From: KLAP211 sp964650085
Lineage (GTDB): Bacteria > Patescibacteriota > Dojkabacteria > J137
Assembly (NCBI GenBank): GCA_964650085.1
Contig: CAZYSE010000032.1
Span: 1 to 13,040, forward strand
Reading direction: 5' to 3'
DNA length: 13,040 bases
Of the stretch, positions 1-5,782 are shown one piece after another. Position 1 is the first letter of the stretch. Each line of letters opens with the position of its first letter. A model generated the notes under the pieces. That model made no database searches. It was given only the letters and a program-made list of their open reading frames with translations, and had not been told where the DNA came from. The translations under genes and the position numbers were made by a program.

Positions 1-469
1 AATTTGTAATTCCTAAGTCTTTAACAATTTTTACTTTTTCTATGAACTCCTCAATAGAATATTGTCTTCCAATATCTTTCAAGATTGTGTTTTGCCATGC
101 CTGCAATCCAATACTTAGTCGCGTCATACCTTTATTTTGAAGTCGTTGGAGCTTATCAGAAGTGATATCCTCAGGGTTTGATTCAACAGCAAGTTCTTTT
201 AACTGTGATAAGTCAAAATTTGACCTTATAAAATCCAGTAGATCTTCAACCAAAGCGATATCTACAAATGAAGGAGTCCCGCCGCCAAGATAAATTGTTG
301 TAAAACCAGTAACCCCTTGGGTTTCTTTGTACCAAATTAGCTCTTGCTTTAGAGCTTCAAAATACTCTGCTACACGCTTTGGTGTGCCGGGAAGAATATA
401 AAATGAACAATACTTGCAACGCACTTTGCAGTAGGGTATATGGACGTATAGGTTGACTAGTTTAGACAT
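1..469 (-). CDS. hemW: HemW-like radical SAM protein (coproporphyrinogen III oxidase-like), 3' part outside window
   Basis: The visible 156 residues are the N-terminal part of a radical SAM TIM-barrel protein of the HemW/HemN group. The segment HIPYCKVRCKYCSFY (residues 10-24) carries the CxxxCxxC motif (C14, C18, C21) that binds the SAM-cleaving 4Fe-4S cluster. IYLGGGTPSF is the family's glycine-rich SAM-binding strand and ESNPEDIT its next conserved strand. HemW proteins are heme-binding relatives of the oxygen-independent coproporphyrinogen oxidase HemN and are often misannotated as that enzyme. The C-terminal HemW domain lies beyond base 1, so HemW versus another subgroup is not settled. 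The ATG at 469 is preceded by an extended -10 with only 6 nt between, so the mRNA may be leaderless. Confidence 0.82.
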   Translation of the reverse strand, partial: MSKLVNLYVHIPYCKVRCKYCSFYILPGTPKRVAEYFEALKQELIWYKETQGVTGFTTIYLGGGTPSFVDIALVEDLLDFIRSNFDLSQLKELAVESNPEDITSDKLQRLQNKGMTRLSIGLQAWQNTILKDIGRQYSIEEFIEKVKIVKDLGITN

Positions 470-475
470 AGACGA

Positions 476-484
476 ATTATAGCA
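476..484 (-). promoter_or_regulatory. Extended -10 promoter of the hemW-like gene
   Basis: The minus strand reads TGCTATAAT, a TGn extended -10 with a perfect TATAAT. It is followed by 6 nt and then the ATG at 469. Transcription would start at or next to the A of the ATG, giving a leaderless mRNA. No good -35 is visible. Confidence 0.6.
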
Positions 485-509
485 TTGGGAGAAGTGGCAA
501 GGCTGTGGA

Positions 510-917
510 TCAGTCTTGAAACAAAAAAATACCGATAAAGAATATGCTACTCAAAGCATATACGATAGCCAATACTACGTAGTTTATTGAAATCCCAAAA
601 GTTATAAAAGCAACTACAATCAAATTAAATACTAGAGCAATTAACGAATTAACCTGTCTAATCAATTTTGCAACGAAGTTGTATACGTAATCGAAAGGGT
701 GCAAAGGGAGTTTTATAGCGAGAAATGCAATCAGAGCGGCAATTAAAAGTATAAATAGATTTTTCAACAATACTCCTGCGAGAACTAACAATATGTAGAC
801 GGGGTAGCTGAAATAGAGTCCATATTTGACGCTTTTTTTATCGGAAATTATTCCACACACTACCCACCTCCCAAACAAGCTATCTTTAAATTTTCCAAAT
901 ATGTTGTTTCTAATCAT
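510..917 (-). CDS. Four-helix integral membrane protein, unknown function
   Basis: This 135-residue protein has hydrophobic segments at about 34-50, 53-69, 92-109 and 112-133, separated by short charged loops, so it should be a four-pass inner-membrane protein. The first 33 residues are polar and basic (KFK, DKKSVKYG) and probably cytosolic. The loop between helices 2 and 3 has a distinctive HPFDYVYN motif (73-80). I recall similar motifs in small uncharacterised DUF4395-like membrane proteins, but this is too weak for a name. It lies 40 bp downstream of nothing else on its strand except the hemW-like gene, which has its own promoter. A weak -10 (TAAGAT) ends 6 nt before the ATG and no Shine-Dalgarno is seen. 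Confidence 0.7.
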   Translation of the reverse strand: MIRNNIFGKFKDSLFGRWVVCGIISDKKSVKYGLYFSYPVYILLVLAGVLLKNLFILLIAALIAFLAIKLPLHPFDYVYNFVAKLIRQVNSLIALVFNLIVVAFITFGISINYVVLAIVYALSSIFFIGIFLFQD

Positions 918-923
918 TTATGA

Positions 924-929
924 ATCTTA
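924..929 (-). promoter_or_regulatory. Possible -10 for the 135-aa membrane protein
   Basis: The minus strand reads TAAGAT (4/6 to TATAAT), then 6 nt, then the ATG at 917. It is weak alone, but the spacing matches better -10 boxes elsewhere in the window. Confidence 0.3.
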
Positions 930-973
930 GTGATACTGAGACATCAAAGTTAGTCATTTCAAGATAGTCTAAA

Positions 974-983
974 NNNNNNNNNN
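974..983. other. Assembly gap (10 Ns)
   Basis: Ten consecutive N bases sit between the 135-aa membrane protein gene and the 262-aa gene. A fixed run of 10 is a usual scaffolding placeholder, so the true distance, and any small gene or repeat here, is unknown. The remaining noncoding sequence at 918-1081 holds a degenerate 15-16 bp direct repeat (991-1006 and 1030-1044, about 39 bp apart) and a possible promoter. Confidence 0.95.
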
Positions 984-1044
984 TTATACCAACCATTCAG
1001 TCAAATAAGTAATTTACTATAGGGCTGGCAACCAATCAGTAAAT

Positions 1045-1072
1045 TTGCAATCATTCTAGTATTACTTATTAA
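1045..1072 (+). promoter_or_regulatory. Possible promoter of the 262-aa protein gene
   Basis: TTGCAA (1045-1050), 16 bp and TATTAA (1067-1072) resemble a -35/-10 pair with four matches in each box. The -10 ends 9 nt before the ATG at 1082, so any leader would be a few bases at most. No Shine-Dalgarno is visible. Confidence 0.3.
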
Positions 1073-1081
1073 TCAATTTTT

Positions 1082-1870
1082 ATGGATAGCAATCGCCGTG
1101 CATTCGAAATAGAATCTGAGCTGCTAAATTTTAGCTGGGGCAGTATAGTTATCAATGAAAAAGGCGTCGGACTCGCTCTACAGAATCTTAGTGAGGAAAT
1201 ATGGTTCGAGACATCTAAAGAAGTTATAGATGCAATTGGATACGGAATACCTGACTTTAGTAATTATGATTTTGTACTTGGATATTTTGAAGAAGCACTA
1301 AGAAGAGGAGACGTACAAGTTTCAATGTTCAACTATGATACTTTTTCTGTTGAAAATACTGCGTTGCTGAGTGATTCAAGACTTAGAGATTTTATAACCT
1401 CACTGAGAAATGAATCTGGACGCGACGATGTTAGCACCGCACTCGAGGTAGCTGCGAGCGAAGAAGTAGAATCGCTAAACAACTCTGACTTAGTTAATGG
1501 ACTTGATTTCACCTGGGGTGGAGGTTTATTGATTGAAGCATCAGAAGATCCAGAAGAAGCGGAACTTGTATTTGCTACCATTTTTATTCCAGGCAGTTCT
1601 ACCGAATTCACTTTTGCACTTCCTGAGGGGTTAGAGTCCGAACTTCTTTCTCGATTAAATCCGAGTTCTACTTTACACGAAGTGTTAACAATGATTTCAA
1701 TTCTAAATCCTGATAGGGTTAGTTTTGAACTTGAAGCCTACGATGTGGATGGAGCAGATGTTTTTGAATACAATCTAACAGCAAAAGACTTCGAAGCTTT
1801 TGCTTCGATGGTTACACCAACAACACCTCACGCTGAAATAATGCTACTTTTAGGTGGGAGTGAGGAGTAA
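1082..1870 (+). CDS. Acidic protein with two copies of one domain, unknown function
   Basis: This 262-residue protein has no signal peptide or membrane segment and is strongly acidic, so it is probably cytosolic. It looks like an internal duplication. Residues 15-108 begin LNFSWG, and residues 140-243 begin LDFTWG. Both halves then run through beta strands, a short helical stretch (EVIDAIGYG versus ELLSRLNPS), FxYDTFSVEN versus LEAYDVDGAD, and close with LRDFITSL versus AKDFEAFASM. The linker at about 109-138 is rich in D, E and S. I recognise no family. Its stop TAA abuts the stop codon of convergent msrA with no base between them. Confidence 0.72.
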   Translation: MDSNRRAFEIESELLNFSWGSIVINEKGVGLALQNLSEEIWFETSKEVIDAIGYGIPDFSNYDFVLGYFEEALRRGDVQVSMFNYDTFSVENTALLSDSRLRDFITSLRNESGRDDVSTALEVAASEEVESLNNSDLVNGLDFTWGGGLLIEASEDPEEAELVFATIFIPGSSTEFTFALPEGLESELLSRLNPSSTLHEVLTMISILNPDRVSFELEAYDVDGADVFEYNLTAKDFEAFASMVTPTTPHAEIMLLLGGSEE

Positions 1871-2404
1871 TTAAGTTTTAGCTACTGCCTTAAATTGATC
1901 CAGAAATTTTTTAATTTTTGGATCAATTACTATTTTACAGTAAGGCTGGTTTCCGTTCAGCTTGTAGTAATCTTGATGATATTCTTCTGCTATGTAGAAA
2001 TTTGAATACTTTTCTACTGTTGTTACTATCTGGTCAGGGTAAACTTTTTCAGATTCGATTTTTTCGATAACTTTTCTTGCTAGAGTCATTTCTTGTTCAT
2101 CATTTGTAAAAATGACCGATCTATACTGCGTCCCAACATCGCTTCCTTGTCTGTTCATAGTAGTAGGATCGTGTGTTTTTAAAAAAATTTCAAATACACT
2201 TTCTAAGGTAATTATCGAATCATCATAATCAACAAGTACTACCTCTACATAATCCGTAGATCCAGAACCAACATCTTCATATGAGGGATTTTCTTCGACA
2301 CCACCACAGTAACCGCTATTAACTTCTAGCACGCCATTCACGCGCTCAAAAATAGCTTCTGTGCACCAAAAACAGCCTCCTCCTAAAATTATTGATTTAG
2401 TCAT
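1871..2404 (-). CDS. msrA: Peptide-methionine (S)-S-oxide reductase MsrA
   Basis: MsrA reduces methionine-S-sulfoxide in oxidised proteins, normally using thioredoxin. The 177-residue length is typical. The N-terminus carries the signature GGGCFWCTEAIF, with catalytic Cys11, followed by VNSGYCGG. DPTTMNRQGSDVGTQYRS and EEYHQDYY are the other conserved blocks of the fold, and the C-terminal GNQPYCKIVIDPKIKKF segment, with its Cys, is common in bacterial MsrA. No MsrB domain is fused or adjacent. The start is divergent from the 369-aa gene 36 bp away. A -10-like TATAAC lies 7 nt upstream of the ATG, and AAAGGA (2419-2424) is 14 nt upstream, too far for a normal Shine-Dalgarno. Confidence 0.97.
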   Translation of the reverse strand: MTKSIILGGGCFWCTEAIFERVNGVLEVNSGYCGGVEENPSYEDVGSGSTDYVEVVLVDYDDSIITLESVFEIFLKTHDPTTMNRQGSDVGTQYRSVIFTNDEQEMTLARKVIEKIESEKVYPDQIVTTVEKYSNFYIAEEYHQDYYKLNGNQPYCKIVIDPKIKKFLDQFKAVAKT

Positions 2405-2419
2405 AATGTAAGTTATAAT
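2392..2419 (+). promoter_or_regulatory. Promoter of the 369-aa gene, with -10 overlapping that of msrA
   Basis: TTGATT (2392-2397), a 16-bp spacer and a perfect TATAAT (2414-2419) make a convincing plus-strand promoter whose -35 lies inside the msrA coding sequence. On the minus strand TATAAC (2412-2417) could serve as the msrA -10, ending 7 nt before its ATG. The two -10 boxes overlap, so the divergent genes may compete for polymerase. Confidence 0.6.
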
Positions 2420-2440
2420 CCTTTAAATTGTAAATCGTAT

Positions 2441-3550
2441 ATGGAATTTAGTACAGCTGAATCCAACGGGTTTGAATTTGTTGGCATTGTAGCAAAATTC
2501 AATCAGACTTTAGCGTCGGCTATATCTACGGATCAAAGAATACGCTATACCGATGAGTTTAAAGATGATGCACATTTTACTGAATATGTTTTAGAACATT
2601 CACTACTAAAGTTAAGACTCGAATTTGGAATAGAGACAGAGCATGTTGCTCTACACGAAACAAGAGATAGGGGGAAACTGTTTTTAAGATTCGTTTACGA
2701 GGGTAGGGACATAGCTATAAATATCTTCACCCCTCAAAGTAATAGTGGTCACGAAATATATGGGCTTGAAACCGTAATTATGGGTGCCTACCCAATGAAA
2801 ATTGAGCATATTAACGACGAGGCTATTATTCAAATCTATCAACCAGATACAACCTTTGAGTACATTATTAGCCATCCTGAAGACCCTACAGTAATATCTA
2901 CCATTTTCTTAGATTCTAATGACCGTTATGTTGGGCGAAAAGACTATAAGTACACGAGGTTCAGAGATAATATTGTCAAAGAGACGGTTGTAAGTCAAAA
3001 AGGACGCATTACTAAGCATTCTTTTAATTGGAGCGATGTGTTTTTTGTAGACAGTGCCGATCAATTTTTTTCTAAGCCTACAATCTGGAGTGGAGTAGCT
3101 ACAAACTATGGTTGGGTTTATACACGGGATAAGGTAGAGTTTAGAGACTCCAAAAGCTGTTACATAGCTTACACTCTAGTTTCCCAAAAGATGTTAGATA
3201 TTCATGAGATAGAACAGCGAATGCTTAACGGTGAGTATATTTGCGCAGAGTCAGTGGTAGATCACGATAGTCAAGGATCTTCGATTGCTACTACTGTACG
3301 TTTCTTTGGTAAGGAACACCACTTCGAAATCGAGTCTTTTCCAGATAGAGCAGTTTGCTTTTATGATGGGGAAAAAGTTGGCGAATTTTTTAACGAAGAC
3401 GCTCTTTCATCACTAAATGTTCAGGTTCAGGATTTATTTGCAGTTTCAGCTGAGGGAGCTAAATTCTATTTTTATACTTCAAACTTTCTTTTAGCTGTAC
3501 AGATAGAGTCTAATGGATTTGCAGTGCCTAGAATAGTACTTCCTGAGTAA
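2441..3550 (+). CDS. Unrecognised 369-residue soluble protein
   Basis: I do not recognise this protein. It has no signal peptide, membrane span or low-complexity stretch. It is rich in predicted beta strands and aromatic residues, with alternating patterns such as GKLFLRFVYEGRDIAINIF and TVRFFGKEHHFEIESF. The C-terminal third (from about residue 275) resembles a compact beta domain ending FAVPRIVLPE. Cysteines are few and not arranged as a metal site. The ATG at 2441 follows a perfect -10 by 21 nt, so the leader would be about 15 nt, and no Shine-Dalgarno is evident. The downstream 376 bp is noncoding apart from the opposing tRNA-Arg. Codon use looks like that of its neighbours. Confidence 0.72.
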   Translation: MEFSTAESNGFEFVGIVAKFNQTLASAISTDQRIRYTDEFKDDAHFTEYVLEHSLLKLRLEFGIETEHVALHETRDRGKLFLRFVYEGRDIAINIFTPQSNSGHEIYGLETVIMGAYPMKIEHINDEAIIQIYQPDTTFEYIISHPEDPTVISTIFLDSNDRYVGRKDYKYTRFRDNIVKETVVSQKGRITKHSFNWSDVFFVDSADQFFSKPTIWSGVATNYGWVYTRDKVEFRDSKSCYIAYTLVSQKMLDIHEIEQRMLNGEYICAESVVDHDSQGSSIATTVRFFGKEHHFEIESFPDRAVCFYDGEKVGEFFNEDALSSLNVQVQDLFAVSAEGAKFYFYTSNFLLAVQIESNGFAVPRIVLPE

Positions 3551-3583
3551 CTAGATACTTATTCAAAAGTAACTACTTGGTAG

Positions 3584-3774
3584 TTCTCATCCCTAACTTA
3601 CATTTTTCAATTTTTAGCCTTTAAACTTTTTACCTTTTTAAGTTATACACCATGAGGATTCCCTGTATGATTATGAATTTTTGGAAACAGGACGGGCTTC
3701 TCATCCCAGTGTAAGATTTTTCGATCTTTTAACCTTTATACTTTTGTTTTTTCAACTATACACCATGAGGGATT
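3584..3774. repeat. Direct repeat pair reaching into the tRNA-Arg 3' end
   Basis: Two copies of about 77 bp lie at 3584-3660 and 3698-3774, offset by 113-114 bp. Both start TTCTCATCCC, run through a T-rich tract with CCTTTA blocks, and end TATACACCATGAGG followed by ATTC. I estimate roughly three-quarters identity by eye. In the second copy the last 16 bases are the 3' acceptor and T-arm of tRNA-Arg; in the first they lead into a different hairpin sequence. The T-rich tract has a rough 7-bp rhythm like repeats elsewhere in the window. Confidence 0.6.
3647..3712 (-). other. Stem-loop sequence, decayed tRNA or small structured RNA
   Basis: Ends 3647-3656 and 3700-3712 can form a 10-bp stem interrupted by a 3-nt bulge; one pair is G-U on the minus strand but a C-A mismatch on the plus strand. 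A second 5-bp stem (3662-3666 with 3687-3691) sits inside it. The outer 3' arm is identical to the tRNA-Arg acceptor 3' arm, but no normal anticodon or T-loop is present. It is either a degenerate tRNA copy or a small structured RNA read from the minus strand. Confidence 0.3.
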
Positions 3775-3832
3775 CGAACCCCCAACCTTCTGTTCCGAAG
3801 ACAGATGCTCTATCCAGTTGAGCTAATGGTGC
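3759..3832 (-). tRNA. tRNA-Arg (anticodon UCG)
   Basis: The minus strand folds into a complete cloverleaf. The acceptor is GCACCAT/ATGGTGT with a G-U first pair, followed by U8-A9, D-stem GCTC/GAGC, anticodon stem TCTGT/ACAGA with loop CTTCGGA, a 5-nt variable loop, and T-stem GGGGG/CCCTC with loop TTCGAAT. Loop positions 34-36 are TCG, decoding CGA and probably other CGN arginine codons. The discriminator is A73 (3759). CCA is not encoded, since TA follows, so a CCA-adding enzyme is needed. An extended -10 just upstream places the transcription start within about 2 nt of the mature 5' end. Confidence 0.95.
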
Positions 3833-3840
3833 AACGAATG

Positions 3841-3849
3841 ATTTTACCA
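3841..3849 (-). promoter_or_regulatory. Extended -10 promoter of tRNA-Arg
   Basis: The minus strand reads TGGTAAAAT, a TGn extended -10 with 5/6 match in the hexamer. It ends 8 nt before tRNA base 1, so the primary transcript would begin almost at the mature 5' end. No clear -35 is visible. Confidence 0.5.
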
Positions 3850-3869
3850 TATCAGTTGAGCTCTTGTGC
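3850..3869 (-). repeat. Partial copy of the tRNA-Arg 5' end
   Basis: This stretch (TATCAGTTGAGCTCTTGTGC on the plus strand) matches the D-arm and 5' acceptor of the tRNA at 3811-3832 at about 18 of 22 positions, displaced by 39 bp. It is too short to be a gene and overlaps the region just upstream of the tRNA promoter. Confidence 0.45.
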
Positions 3870-3914
3870 TTTATTTAAGATTTCTGGTATTCTTACAATA
3901 ACTACTATATTTTT

Positions 3915-3920
3915 TATTAT
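3915..3920 (+). promoter_or_regulatory. Probable -10 of the 174-aa gene
   Basis: TATTAT (5/6 to TATAAT) ends exactly 6 nt before the ATG at 3927, predicting a leaderless mRNA. A weak TTACAA lies 16 bp upstream. TATATT at 3906-3911 is an alternative -10. Confidence 0.4.
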
Positions 3921-3926
3921 ATAAGT

Positions 3927-4451
3927 ATGAATACTACTACAGAAACGGAAACACAGACTACACCACTTACTGCAACACCATCAAACTTACCAACAGTAGA
4001 GACACCTCAGGTTGCAGCTTCTGCAACTACACAGGAACTCGAATCACCGGAAGTTTCAGAGGTTGGCAAGTTACTAGAAGGTGTACAAAGAGACTATCTC
4101 CAATTTACTAAAGACTTCGATGTAGTTTTTAAATTAGCCAAGAATGCCCTTAGACAAACTATTTCTGCAGCTAGTGGTACAGGAATTGACCAATTTAATT
4201 TGTGTGCACAAAATGTTAGAAGAGTTATGGCTGACATAAAAAAAGTTCAAGGATTGAAAGCTTCAAGTGAACTAAATGAAGCCAGTCAACAGTTATTAAG
4301 GGAAGTGAAGGTTGATGCAAATGTGAAGGTAGAAGAATTGCTTACATTTACAATGCGTGCGGCTCCATTTGTAGGACCTAATAATTTATCGAGTGCTCTA
4401 CACGAATTGATGGCTGCTATTGATATAAAGGTTAAAGGGTTAGATGCTTAA
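3927..4451 (+). CDS. Unrecognised helical protein with a T/P/E-rich N-terminal tail
   Basis: The 174-residue product starts with about 45 residues rich in Thr, Pro, Glu and Ala (TTTETETQTTPLTATPS and similar), likely disordered. Residues from about 46 to 174 look almost entirely alpha-helical, with amphipathic stretches such as VGKLLEGVQRDYLQFTKDFDVVFKLAKNAL (written here in part: VGKLLEG, LQFTKDF, VFKLAKNAL). There is no signal peptide or membrane span. I recognise no family; an adaptor or scaffold role would be guesswork. The gene ends 8 bp before the stop of the convergent 195-aa gene, and its intrinsic terminator lies within that gene's coding sequence. Confidence 0.65.
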   Translation: MNTTTETETQTTPLTATPSNLPTVETPQVAASATTQELESPEVSEVGKLLEGVQRDYLQFTKDFDVVFKLAKNALRQTISAASGTGIDQFNLCAQNVRRVMADIKKVQGLKASSELNEASQQLLREVKVDANVKVEELLTFTMRAAPFVGPNNLSSALHELMAAIDIKVKGLDA

Positions 4452-4459
4452 GACTGCTG

Positions 4460-5047
4460 CTAGAATTCACGCTCCAAATCATTTAGGTCCTGTTCAAATT
4501 GAACAGGACTTTTTTGATGGAATCTTTCAAGAACTTTACTCCAATTACTTGAAACCCCTACACACATGGAAGCCAATTCTACAAAGTCTCCATGTACTAG
4601 TGTATCCCAATCATCTTTATGTAGTTTCACAGAAGTTCCCTGCAATTCGTAGAAGACATCAAGACAAGACTCGCTTACTCGTAACAAGTCTCTAGCAGAA
4701 GCTCTGCTTGCGTATTGAACAATATCTATTCCTGCATGTTCAAAATAATCGATAAAGTTTCTCATTTTAATTTCGAACATTTTGCCTAAAATCTGCTCTC
4801 TAGTTGGGTTATATCTTTTAACACCTTTTTTCTTTACTACAAATGCATTGATTTCGGAGATAGCAACTTCGAAAGGTATGTGGAATGTGTGTCGGTTGTA
4901 CTGAGCTAAAATCCATATAATACGAAAAGCTTTTTCATTAATCTGAGATAGTAATTGGATTCGATCCCAAGTATGCCCAGAAATCCTTCTACGTAGTACT
5001 TTTGGCCGTTCTAAATTAGTTTCGGTAGTTTGGGAGATTGTTTCCAT
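4460..5047 (-). CDS. Unrecognised 195-residue basic, mostly helical protein
   Basis: The product starts METISQTTETNLERPKVLRRRISG and appears largely helical, with no membrane span. A basic patch (KVLRRRISGHTWDR, 16-29) precedes helices with aromatic and leucine positions (FRIIWILAQYNRHTF). KKKGVKRYNPTREQ (72-85) is a second basic loop. The pattern would suit a nucleic-acid-binding protein, but no helix-turn-helix or known motif is clear. I place the start at the ATG at 5047, because TAAAAT ends 7 nt upstream; the in-frame TTG at 5068 would then lie before the transcription start. The last 15 or so codons also form the terminator hairpin of the opposing gene. Confidence 0.65.
   Translation of the reverse strand: METISQTTETNLERPKVLRRRISGHTWDRIQLLSQINEKAFRIIWILAQYNRHTFHIPFEVAISEINAFVVKKKGVKRYNPTREQILGKMFEIKMRNFIDYFEHAGIDIVQYASRASARDLLRVSESCLDVFYELQGTSVKLHKDDWDTLVHGDFVELASMCVGVSSNWSKVLERFHQKSPVQFEQDLNDLEREF
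4487..4515 (+). terminator. Intrinsic terminator of the 174-aa gene
   Basis: GTCCTGTTC (4487-4495) pairs perfectly with GAACAGGAC (4501-4509), extended by one A-T pair to a 10-bp stem with a 3-nt loop, and is followed by six Ts (4510-4515). The T tract is on the plus strand only, so it is directional. It sits inside the 3' coding part of the convergent gene, in the codons for about SPVQFEQDL. Confidence 0.9.
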
Positions 5048-5054
5048 CTTGGAG

Positions 5055-5060
5055 ATTTTA
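5055..5060 (-). promoter_or_regulatory. Probable -10 of the 195-aa gene
   Basis: The minus strand reads TAAAAT (5/6), then 7 nt, then the ATG at 5047. This predicts a leaderless transcript and favours the ATG over the upstream TTG start. Confidence 0.45.
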
Positions 5061-5092
5061 AACCCCAACTTATATTATGTAAATGCAATTTC

Positions 5093-5101
5093 TGATAGAA
5101 T
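5093..5101 (+). promoter_or_regulatory. Extended -10 of the 69-aa gene
   Basis: TGATAGAAT is a TGn extended -10 with a 5/6 hexamer. It ends exactly 6 nt before the ATG at 5108 and there is no Shine-Dalgarno, so the mRNA is predicted to be leaderless. TATATT at 5071-5076 is an alternative with a 25-nt leader. Confidence 0.45.
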
Positions 5102-5107
5102 AATACT

Positions 5108-5317
5108 ATGTTAGAGGATATTGCAATTTCAATTTGGAGATCAATAAAATGGCTACTTCGTGGCTTAGGAAGTATGCTGCTTTGGGTTCTGGATAAGATT
5201 ATGCTGGCAGTAACAGGAATACTTGGAATGATTGCCGATATTTTTGTTGCGGTGGACTTTACTGGTACAATTGCCTTCTTCCTCGACCGTGACGAAAATG
5301 GCGAAAGAAAGAAATAA
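5108..5317 (+). CDS. Small hydrophobic protein, 69 residues
   Basis: The protein is mostly hydrophobic or amphipathic from residues 4 to 60, with tryptophans near the start (SIWRSIKWLLRGLG) and a charged tail (DRDENGERKK). The segment from about 20 to 52 could make one long or two short membrane helices; residues 4-18 look like an amphipathic helix lying on the membrane. I recognise no family; small membrane peptides and toxins share this composition, but no antitoxin partner is adjacent. Its stop TAA abuts the stop of convergent dsbB with no gap. The well-placed -10 supports it as a real gene. Confidence 0.6.
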   Translation: MLEDIAISIWRSIKWLLRGLGSMLLWVLDKIMLAVTGILGMIADIFVAVDFTGTIAFFLDRDENGERKK

Positions 5318-5782
5318 TTACATCTCTTGATTTACAATCCTATTTTTTCTCCCATTAATTATTCCTACAGTAGATATAACTACAATCACTACAAACGCAC
5401 CCAAAGACATCATTGGTATAGTTAGAAAGCCGAAAAGTTCGAGCACAATTTCATTGCAAGACTGTCCTTGTGAACAAGCACCTAAAGCACTCGGAGTACC
5501 TGTTTGTTCAATGTAAACATGATAAGTTGCGATTACTCCACCTATTGAAGCTAGTATTAAATAAAGCGGGTAAAGTTTCTTTCGAAGCAGAATTCCAACT
5601 GCTGCTATAAACGCAATTGGATACATAAAATACCTTTGAGTTATGCAAAGTGCACATGGAGGTAAATTATAAACGTATTGAAAAATTAAGCTTCCTAACA
5701 TCGAAGTGAAAGCAATAAAGAAGATTGATAATTCAGAAAAAACGAAGTTGTATACCGATTGCGTTAATTTATTTGTTTTCAT
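5318..5782 (-). CDS. dsbB: DsbB-family disulfide bond oxidoreductase (BdbC-like)
   Basis: DsbB proteins sit in the cytoplasmic membrane and pass electrons from an exported thiol oxidase (DsbA/BdbD type) to quinone, making disulfides in secreted proteins. The 154 residues form four membrane helices. The first outer loop has the redox pair in PPCALCITQR (C43, C46) and the second has C103 and C109 in GACSQGQSCNEI, the expected two-pair layout. The length fits the short Gram-positive/CPR BdbC type. The start overlaps the metG stop by 14 bp with no Shine-Dalgarno, so translation is probably coupled to metG. No DsbA-like partner is in the window. Confidence 0.93.
   Translation of the reverse strand: MKTNKLTQSVYNFVFSELSIFFIAFTSMLGSLIFQYVYNLPPCALCITQRYFMYPIAFIAAVGILLRKKLYPLYLILASIGGVIATYHVYIEQTGTPSALGACSQGQSCNEIVLELFGFLTIPMMSLGAFVVIVVISTVGIINGRKNRIVNQEM

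Noticed and set aside
1333..1611. Minus-strand 92-codon frame
   Set aside because: Antisense to the 262-aa gene and Ser-rich in the way expected of a shadow frame.
3571..3585. Hairpin AACTAC-TTG-GTAGTT after the 369-aa gene as a terminator
   Set aside because: The 6-bp stem is AT-rich and is followed by TCTCATCCC, not a T tract.
4444..4695. Plus-strand 83-codon frame after the 174-aa gene
   Set aside because: It is antisense to the 195-aa gene and is crossed by the strong terminator at 4487-4515.
5048..5068. TTG start at 5068 for the 195-aa gene
   Set aside because: The -10 at 5055-5060 would lie inside the extra codons; the ATG at 5047 fits better.
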